A DNA stretch of 10,646 bases, from the NCBI GenBank assembly GCA_015662065.1, contig DQUX01000391.1, positions 1-10,646 of the forward strand. Direction: 5' to 3'. Made by a program: the position numbers and the translations under genes. Shown piece after piece: positions 7,186 to 10,646 of the stretch. The stretch comes from Anaerolineales bacterium (GTDB lineage Bacteria > Chloroflexota > Anaerolineae > B4-G1 > DUEL01). Position 1 is the first letter of the stretch. Each line of letters begins with the position of its first letter. A model generated the notes under the pieces. It made no database searches and was not told the DNA's origin. It saw nothing but the letters and a program-made list of their open reading frames with translations.

Positions 7186-7821
7186 CTAGAATCCGACCCC
7201 CTGCTCCCGAAGGCTGACCCATTGGGAGGAGGTGAGGATGAGGTGATCCAGACAGTCGATCCCCAGCAGCTTCCCTGCCTCCACGATGTCCTGTGTGACA
7301 AACCTGTCACTGAGACTCGGGTTCGGGTCGCCGGAGGGGTGGTTGTGGGCAACGATGATCGCGGCGCCGTTTCTTTGCACCGCTCTCTGGAACACCTCCC
7401 CCACCCGGATCGGGATCTGGTCGATGCAGCCTCGGTAGAGGCAGTAGACATCCTCTACCTGGTGGCGGAAGTCCAGAAGGATCACCCAAAACTCCTCCTG
7501 TTTGAGTCTTTCCGGGCGCATTCTGGACATCAGCAGTGCGGCCGCATCATCCGGTTTTGTGATCCGCGGCCGCTCCTGCGGCCGCGCCAAGGCTGCCCGC
7601 CGGCCCAGCTCCAGGCCCGCCTTCAGAACGGCGGCCCTGTCTGGTCCCAGACCGCTTACTTTGGCCAGCTCATCGGGAGAGGAGCTGGCGATTGCGGCCG
7701 GGGACCCGTACTTGTTCAACAGGGCCCAGGCAGCCCTTCGATCTCCCCCAACGGCGGTGGTCAGCAGATCGAAGTCTGACTCCGTCGTTGGGAAAACACG
7801 GTAAGTCCGGGCTGCCGTCAC
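7186..7821 (-). CDS. radC: RadC/JAB-domain protein
   Basis: The protein has 211 residues, close to the usual RadC length. The GTG start at 7821 is supported by AGGAGGT at 7828-7834, which overlaps the helicase stop. Residues 10-75 hold a helix-hairpin-helix region (VSGLGPDRAAVLKAG, 55-69). The JAB/MPN metalloprotease-like domain follows, with Glu142 in GEVFQRAV and the metal motif HNHPSGDPNPSLSD at 159-172 (His159, His161, Asp172), then LLGIDCLDHLIL and a SLREQG tail typical of the family. The exact role of RadC is debated; it is common beside recombination and replication genes and on mobile elements. The linker around residues 79-95 is encoded by DNA with three copies of GCGGCCGC. Confidence 0.95.
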   Translation of the reverse strand: MTAARTYRVFPTTESDFDLLTTAVGGDRRAAWALLNKYGSPAAIASSSPDELAKVSGLGPDRAAVLKAGLELGRRAALARPQERPRITKPDDAAALLMSRMRPERLKQEEFWVILLDFRHQVEDVYCLYRGCIDQIPIRVGEVFQRAVQRNGAAIIVAHNHPSGDPNPSLSDRFVTQDIVEAGKLLGIDCLDHLILTSSQWVSLREQGVGF

Positions 7822-7832
7822 TCTACGACCTC

Positions 7833-9686
7833 CTAACTAAGTTCGATCAGCGTGCCGGGTATCCGGAGGAAGCGACTGGGTCGAGTTTCCCGCACGCCGG
7901 TGTCGCCCACCCATGCCTGGGGGGCGGAGAGGACCAGTCGATCCCTGGCCCGGGTCATAGCAACGTAGAGGACGCGGCGCTCCTCTTCTATCTCCGCGTC
8001 CCCCTGTTTCAGTGCCCGGGCGTGGGGAAGAAGTCCCTCCACCAGCCCGGTGGCAATCACAGCCGCCCACTCGCGGCCCTTTGCCGCGTGGATTGTGGAC
8101 AGGCAGATGCCGTCGCCCCCGATCTCCCCTGCCCGCCGGTGGGCATACTCCAGGAAGGAGTCAAGGGAATCGAAGGCCTCGGCGTCCCGGGCCACCTGGG
8201 CGATTGCCCTGATCCTCCCGTACCCGTCCAGGAGCTGGGTCTCTGCCCACTCCCGGTACCCGGTCGCTCCCAACGTGAAGTCGATCATCCTTCTCGGCGG
8301 GAGCTCCCGGGCCTTTCGGCCCAGGAGGTCCAGCAGGGCCACCAGCTTGGCGGCAGCCTCGACGACGCGGGGAGGAAGGCCGTCCCTCCCCCGGGCTGCC
8401 GCCTGGAGGGCCTGCAGGGTCAGGATGGGCTCGGTCCCTTTGATCCGCATCACCGTGTTAGGGCCGAGCCCGCGGGGGGGGACGTTGACGACCTGTTCAA
8501 GGCCGTCTTGCTCCGGGTTGAGGGCGAGGGCGAGGTAGGCGAGGAGGTGCCGAACCTCCGGGCGGCCGTACAGCCGTTCGGCCCCTGCTAGGGTGTAGGG
8601 GATGCCGGAGGCGAACAGTTGGGCCTCCAGCACATCCGCCTGGCGGTGGGTCCGGTACAACACGGCGATGTCGCCAGGCGAGATCCCCTCCTCCAGCCAG
8701 CGGCGAACGGTTGCAGCCACCCGGCCTGCCTCGTCGTATTGGTTGGCCGGGCGCCAGGCGATCACGGGATCGCCCGGCTCGCGGACGCCCTCCTGGTTGG
8801 CGTCGGGATACCCCTCCCCCACGACGGACGCTGCGGCCACGATGTTGGAACTGGAGCGGTAGTTGATGTGGAGCGTTATCTCGGGGGGGTGGAAATCCCT
8901 GACGAATGCCTCCCGGAGTTCCCCCATGCGGACCCCGCGCCATTCGTGGATGGTCTGGGCGGGGCTTCCGACCACGAGGAGATTTTGTTCGTCCCCGACC
9001 AGATGGCGGATGAATTCATATTGGGACGGCGACGTGTCCTGGAACTCATCCACCATCACGAACGGCGTTAGGCTCCGCAGGTAGCTGCGGAGAGATGGGT
9101 CGCTGCGGAGCCTTTCGACGGCCTGCAGGATCAGGCCGCCGAAATCCAGCAGACCCTCTTCGGCCAGGATCTGCTGGTATCGGCGGTAGACCCGCTTGAC
9201 CTCCTCTTGGAACACCGAGGCCGCCGGCCCTGCGGCCGGTCGGAGCTGTTCCGGGTTGATCCCGCGCTCCTTAAGGACCGCGATCAGTCGGAACAGCTCC
9301 CCGGTGTCCCAGACTGCCGGGAGGTCTACCTCCAGCGCGGCCCGTTGGAGGATCTCATATGCATCCTCCGGAACGGCCACTTTCGGCCCCCTTCCCTTGC
9401 CGTAGCGCAGAATGCTGTAGGCAAGGGAGTGGATTGTGGAAATACGCAGGCCCTCCACATCCCGGCCGATCTTGCGCTGGACCCGCTCCCGCATCACGCC
9501 CGCAGCCTCTCGGGTGAAGGTGACGGCCACGATGTCGGTCGGAGCGGCCTCGCCGGCCATCACCAAGGCTGCAAAGCGTGCCGTCAGGCAGCGGGTCTTG
9601 CCGGTCCCTGGACCGGCATTCACCATCAGCGGTCCCCGGCCGTGGCCGGCGACCGCCAGTTGGTTACGGTCTACCATTGTGGTCAA
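7833..9686 (-). CDS. UvrD/PcrA-like superfamily 1A DNA helicase
   Basis: The protein has 617 residues, somewhat shorter than UvrD/PcrA (about 720). The motifs in order: Q motif RNQLAVAG (7-14), Walker A GPGTGKT (25-31), motif Ia AVTFTREAA (54-62), STIHSLAY (83-90), motif II VDEFQD (212-217), motif III VGSPAQTIHEWRG (239-251), motif IV NYRS (275-278), motif V STIHAAKGREW (530-540), motif VI RRVLYVAMTRARDRL (570-584). Motif III departs from the usual VGDxxQSIYxFRG, with Ser for Asp and His for Tyr. The C-terminal extension used for partner binding in PcrA is absent. The start is TTG at 9686 or ATG at 9677; neither has a good Shine-Dalgarno site, and repeats of GGTCNACC lie across this point. 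It should unwind DNA 3'-5' in replication or repair. The RadC gene follows after 11 bases. Confidence 0.93.
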   Translation of the reverse strand: MTTMVDRNQLAVAGHGRGPLMVNAGPGTGKTRCLTARFAALVMAGEAAPTDIVAVTFTREAAGVMRERVQRKIGRDVEGLRISTIHSLAYSILRYGKGRGPKVAVPEDAYEILQRAALEVDLPAVWDTGELFRLIAVLKERGINPEQLRPAAGPAASVFQEEVKRVYRRYQQILAEEGLLDFGGLILQAVERLRSDPSLRSYLRSLTPFVMVDEFQDTSPSQYEFIRHLVGDEQNLLVVGSPAQTIHEWRGVRMGELREAFVRDFHPPEITLHINYRSSSNIVAAASVVGEGYPDANQEGVREPGDPVIAWRPANQYDEAGRVAATVRRWLEEGISPGDIAVLYRTHRQADVLEAQLFASGIPYTLAGAERLYGRPEVRHLLAYLALALNPEQDGLEQVVNVPPRGLGPNTVMRIKGTEPILTLQALQAAARGRDGLPPRVVEAAAKLVALLDLLGRKARELPPRRMIDFTLGATGYREWAETQLLDGYGRIRAIAQVARDAEAFDSLDSFLEYAHRRAGEIGGDGICLSTIHAAKGREWAAVIATGLVEGLLPHARALKQGDAEIEEERRVLYVAMTRARDRLVLSAPQAWVGDTGVRETRPSRFLRIPGTLIELS

Positions 9687-9711
9687 CCGTGGTCGACCGG
9701 CCGACGGCCGG
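9668..9711. repeat. GGTCNACC repeats and a GC hairpin at the helicase start
   Basis: On the plus strand GGTCNACC occurs at 9668-9675, 9681-9688 and 9691-9698; the second and third sit in the near-repeat GGTCAACCGT/GGTCGACCGG. They overlap the start codon region of the helicase gene. A perfect 6-bp inverted repeat, CCGGCC-GAC-GGCCGG, follows at 9697-9711. This could be an operator or translational control site, or chance in GC-rich DNA. Confidence 0.35.
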
Positions 9712-9766
9712 GGATCTGCGTGGGGGGGGAGAGGGCTTCTGCGCTAAATTGCTCTAGGTTGCCCCC

Positions 9767-9931
9767 CTACAGGGTGCCGTCCAAGATGGCGCCGGTTAGG
9801 TCGGCCTCCGTCAGGTCGGTCTCCCGGAGGTCGGCGCGTGATAGGTCGGTGCCATCCAGGATGACATCCCGGAGGTTGGCACCGACCAGGGTGGCCCCAT
9901 GTAGCCAGGCGGCTCGACCCTCACTTACAAT
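9767..9931 (-). CDS. Pentapeptide-repeat segment without a standard start codon
   Basis: The minus-strand frame ending in TAG at 9767-9769 encodes a clear pentapeptide series: ATLVG, ANLRD, VILDG, TDLSR, ADLRE, TDLTE, ADLTG, AILDG. About 51 residues are open from the end of the membrane-protein gene. The frame has no ATG or GTG, and its only TTG is near the very end; an upstream in-frame TAG closes it further back. An ATT at 9929-9931 is the only unusual start, with GGAG about 12 bases before it. The segment is in the +1 frame relative to the 40-aa membrane ORF, so skipping one base at AAG-TGA would join them into a 91-residue protein. Either the gene is broken by an indel, or a +1 frameshift or rare start is used. 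Pentapeptide repeats form a right-handed beta-helix; the function here is unknown. Confidence 0.6.
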   Translation of the reverse strand: MVSEGRAAWLHGATLVGANLRDVILDGTDLSRADLRETDLTEADLTGAILDGTL

Positions 9932-10043
9932 ACCGGTCGAGCCGCTCTCCTATCTCGTCGATCCTCTTCCCCACCGTCAGCCACCATGCGGTGCCGACGA
10001 TGGAGATGAGGACAACGAGACCCCCCGCCAGCCCGAGGGACAT
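9921..10043 (-). CDS. 40-aa single-pass membrane protein
   Basis: The ATG at 10043 shares one base with the stop of the upstream 130-aa gene (TAATG), and GGAGGGG lies just before it. Residues 4-24 (LGLAGGLVVLISIVGTAWWL and next) are one hydrophobic helix, followed by a charged tail with KRIDEIGERLDR, which is probably helical and cytoplasmic. The frame ends at TGA (9921-9923), exactly where the pentapeptide-repeat frame continues one base out of phase. As it stands it is a small membrane peptide; with a +1 shift it would be the membrane anchor of a pentapeptide-repeat protein. The family is not recognised. Confidence 0.65.
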   Translation of the reverse strand: MSLGLAGGLVVLISIVGTAWWLTVGKRIDEIGERLDRYCK

Positions 10044-10435
10044 TATTCCCCTCCGGTTTTGAGGGGGATCGTGACAATCTCGACTTTGACCACTTCCTCG
10101 TAGTGGTCAAAGTCGAAGCGGACCTCCCCGTTGGGGAGGACCGTGCGGTTCATAACCGCACGGATCACCCGCCCCCCGCGCCGCACGAATTCGGAGCGCT
10201 GAAGGGCGGCGGCGAGGAGTTGGATTGGGAGGACCGCTTCGACGATGTCCGCACCGGCGCCGGCCGCGATCTCGTCGAAGCGGGTGACGAAATCGCGGGG
10301 GTCGGTGGGCATCGTCTCCTGTACGGTGACAATCTGAACATCGTCACCGTACAGCCGGCGCAGGGCCTCGATCTGCGCCGGCTGGGGAGCGTGGCGGGTG
10401 ATCCTGACGACCACCACTCCCTTGGTTTTCTTCAT
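10043..10435 (-). CDS. Hypothetical 130-aa protein encoded by hairpin-rich DNA
   Basis: The family is not recognised. The start is well supported: AGGAGGT at 10440-10446, four bases before the ATG at 10435. The protein has a hydrophobic strand at the N-terminus (GVVVVRIT, 6-13), a helix (QIEALRRLYG, 21-30), a second strand (DVQIVTVQE, 32-40) and further helices, which suggests a small alpha/beta, perhaps Rossmann-like, fold. Residues 105-125 are strand-rich and acidic (FDFDHYEEVVKVEIVT). There is no membrane segment or known catalytic motif. The stop overlaps the next ATG. The oddity is the DNA: at least five perfect inverted repeats of 10-15 bp and two shorter ones lie in this gene of under 400 bp, so the transcript could be strongly folded. 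A structured RNA with an incidental ORF is possible, but the ribosome site and coupling favour a real gene. Confidence 0.75.
   Translation of the reverse strand: MKKTKGVVVVRITRHAPQPAQIEALRRLYGDDVQIVTVQETMPTDPRDFVTRFDEIAAGAGADIVEAVLPIQLLAAALQRSEFVRRGGRVIRAVMNRTVLPNGEVRFDFDHYEEVVKVEIVTIPLKTGGE
10048..10066 (-). promoter_or_regulatory. Hairpin covering the ribosome site of the 40-aa membrane gene
   Basis: CCCCTC (10048-10053) and GAGGGG (10061-10066) are perfect complements with a 7-base loop. On the minus-strand mRNA the GAGGGG strand contains the Shine-Dalgarno of the ATG at 10043, so initiation may need ribosomes arriving from the 130-aa gene to open it. Confidence 0.45.
10080..10116. repeat. 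15-bp perfect inverted repeat
   Basis: TCGACTTTGACCACT (10080-10094) is the exact reverse complement of 10102-10116, with a 7-base loop. It lies inside the 3' part of the 130-aa gene and is the longest perfect stem I found in the window. It has no T-tract. Confidence 0.85.
10123..10163. repeat. Two adjacent short-loop inverted repeats
   Basis: CCTCCCC-GTT-GGGGAGG (10123-10139, 7 bp) and CCGTGCGGTT-CAT-AACCGCACGG (10141-10163, 10 bp) are both perfect, each with a 3-base loop, and separated by a single base. Both lie in the coding DNA of the 130-aa gene. Confidence 0.8.
10234..10283. repeat. 12-bp perfect inverted repeat enclosing a palindrome
   Basis: CCGCTTCGACGA (10234-10245) pairs perfectly with 10272-10283. 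The 26-base interval contains the palindrome CCGGCGCCGG (10254-10263), so a two-step stem is possible. Confidence 0.75.
10319..10384. repeat. Two 12-bp perfect inverted repeats, end to end
   Basis: CTGTACGGTGAC (10319-10330) pairs with 10343-10354, loop 12 bases. CAGCCGGCGCAG (10352-10363) pairs with 10373-10384, loop 9 bases. The two stems share the three bases 10352-10354, so they either compete at the junction or stack. Both are in the 5' part of the 130-aa gene. Confidence 0.85.
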
Positions 10436-10437
10436 GT

Positions 10438-10524
10438 CTACCTCCTCCGCGCCTTGGATTTGTGCCCCTTTTTCGGCGCGGTGGATACCCCCGGGGCCAG
10501 GGGAATGACGGCCGGCCGCTTCAA
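10438..10524 (-). CDS. Possible 28-aa basic peptide (doubtful)
   Basis: A TTG at 10524 opens a 28-codon frame beginning MKRPAVIPLAPG and ending in a basic tail KKGHKSKARRR, with its TAG directly after the AGGAGG that serves the 130-aa gene. That stop placement is like others in this array. There is no Shine-Dalgarno before the TTG, so the call rests on composition and position only. Otherwise this interval is a leader. Confidence 0.25.
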   Translation of the reverse strand: MKRPAVIPLAPGVSTAPKKGHKSKARRR

Positions 10525-10558
10525 CAGTGACAATATTTTTTTAAATTAATATTATTAT
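10525..10558 (-). other. AT-rich spacer after the KH gene
   Basis: This stretch is almost wholly A/T, in sharp contrast to the GC-rich flanks. It contains runs of A and TAAT-type repeats. No GC hairpin precedes a T-tract on the minus strand, so I do not call a terminator, and no clear promoter pair is visible. Confidence 0.4.
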
Positions 10559-10646
10559 TTATTTGACCCTGATCCGCCTCCCCGTTGCGGCTTGCAGGGC
10601 TCTCACCACCCTGCCGCCGCGGCCAATGACCATTCCGGGTTTGTTC
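10559..10646 (-). CDS. C-terminal end of a KH-domain RNA-binding protein (5' end outside window)
   Basis: Only the last 28 residues are visible, entering from the right edge and ending at TAA (10559-10561). They read NKPGMVIGRGGRVVRAL then QAATGRRIRVK. The GxxG loop (GRGG) between VI and RVVRAL, followed by a basic strand, is the KH nucleic-acid-binding core. The protein ends right after the KH domain. Possible identities include a small stand-alone KH protein (KhpA-like) or the tail of a larger KH protein; the visible part does not distinguish these. Confidence 0.7.
   Translation of the reverse strand, partial: NKPGMVIGRGGRVVRALQAATGRRIRVK

Noticed and set aside
9812..9924. GTG frame overlapping the TGA of the 40-aa ORF as a coupled downstream gene
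   Set aside because: Its translation is Pro/Ser/Trp-rich and ends within the repeat region. The pentapeptide pattern is in a different frame, which is the coding one.
10080..10116. The 15-bp hairpin as an intrinsic terminator
   Set aside because: Neither strand has a T-tract after the stem, and it lies within the coding region.
10043..10384. The inverted-repeat cluster as a CRISPR array
   Set aside because: The stems differ in sequence from one another. There are no direct repeats with regular spacers.
10103..10549. Plus-strand 148-codon frame opposite the 130-aa gene
   Set aside because: It shares short peptides (VKVE, IVTVQ, QPAQ) with the minus-strand protein only because the DNA is full of inverted repeats. 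The GTG start lies inside a hairpin with no ribosome site, and the minus-strand gene has a strong one.

Overview
The window is a GC-rich bacterial DNA segment in which every supported gene lies on the minus strand, so transcription runs from the right edge to the left edge. Genes are tightly packed, with TAATG or ATGA overlaps or spacers of about 10-120 bp. Most have strong AGGAGG-type ribosome sites, and ATG, GTG and TTG starts all occur. The few non-coding gaps are strikingly AT-rich against GC-rich genes. There is no tRNA, rRNA, CRISPR array, transposase or recognisable structural phage gene. A lone primase, a UvrD-type helicase and RadC next to uncharacterised genes look more like accessory DNA (phage, plasmid or integrative element) or a lineage-specific island than a core locus. 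The strong Shine-Dalgarno sites and high GC would fit a GC-rich, perhaps thermophilic, Firmicutes-type host, but the sequence does not settle this.

In transcription order: (1) the C-terminal end of a KH-domain RNA-binding protein (10559-10646). (2) A short AT-rich gap with a doubtful 28-aa basic ORF. (3) A 130-aa protein of unknown function (10043-10435) whose coding DNA is filled with perfect inverted repeats. (4) A 40-aa single-pass membrane protein (9921-10043). It is followed out of frame by a pentapeptide-repeat segment with no standard start (9767-9931), so the two may form one frameshifted gene. (5) A UvrD/PcrA-like SF1 helicase (7833-9686). (6) RadC (7186-7821). (7) A 112-aa unknown (6835-7173). 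(8) A short DnaG-type primase with CHC2 zinc finger and TOPRIM-like core (5730-6881). (9) A 226-aa unknown (5053-5733).

The left half is a second block: a 418-aa coiled-coil protein ending in a zinc ribbon (3752-5008), a RavA-type MoxR AAA+ ATPase (2500-3693), a ViaA/CoxE-type protein with a C-terminal VWA domain (965-2488), and a second protein with a very similar C-terminal zinc ribbon that runs off the left edge (1-965). The MoxR-VWA pair is probably a chaperone-like remodelling machine, and the two zinc-ribbon proteins are its likely partners or substrate adaptors.

The most interesting items are the RavA/ViaA pair bracketed by two zinc-ribbon proteins and joined to a replication/repair block, the hairpin-tiled 130-aa gene, the out-of-frame membrane/pentapeptide pair, and the primase with an altered TOPRIM acidic motif.
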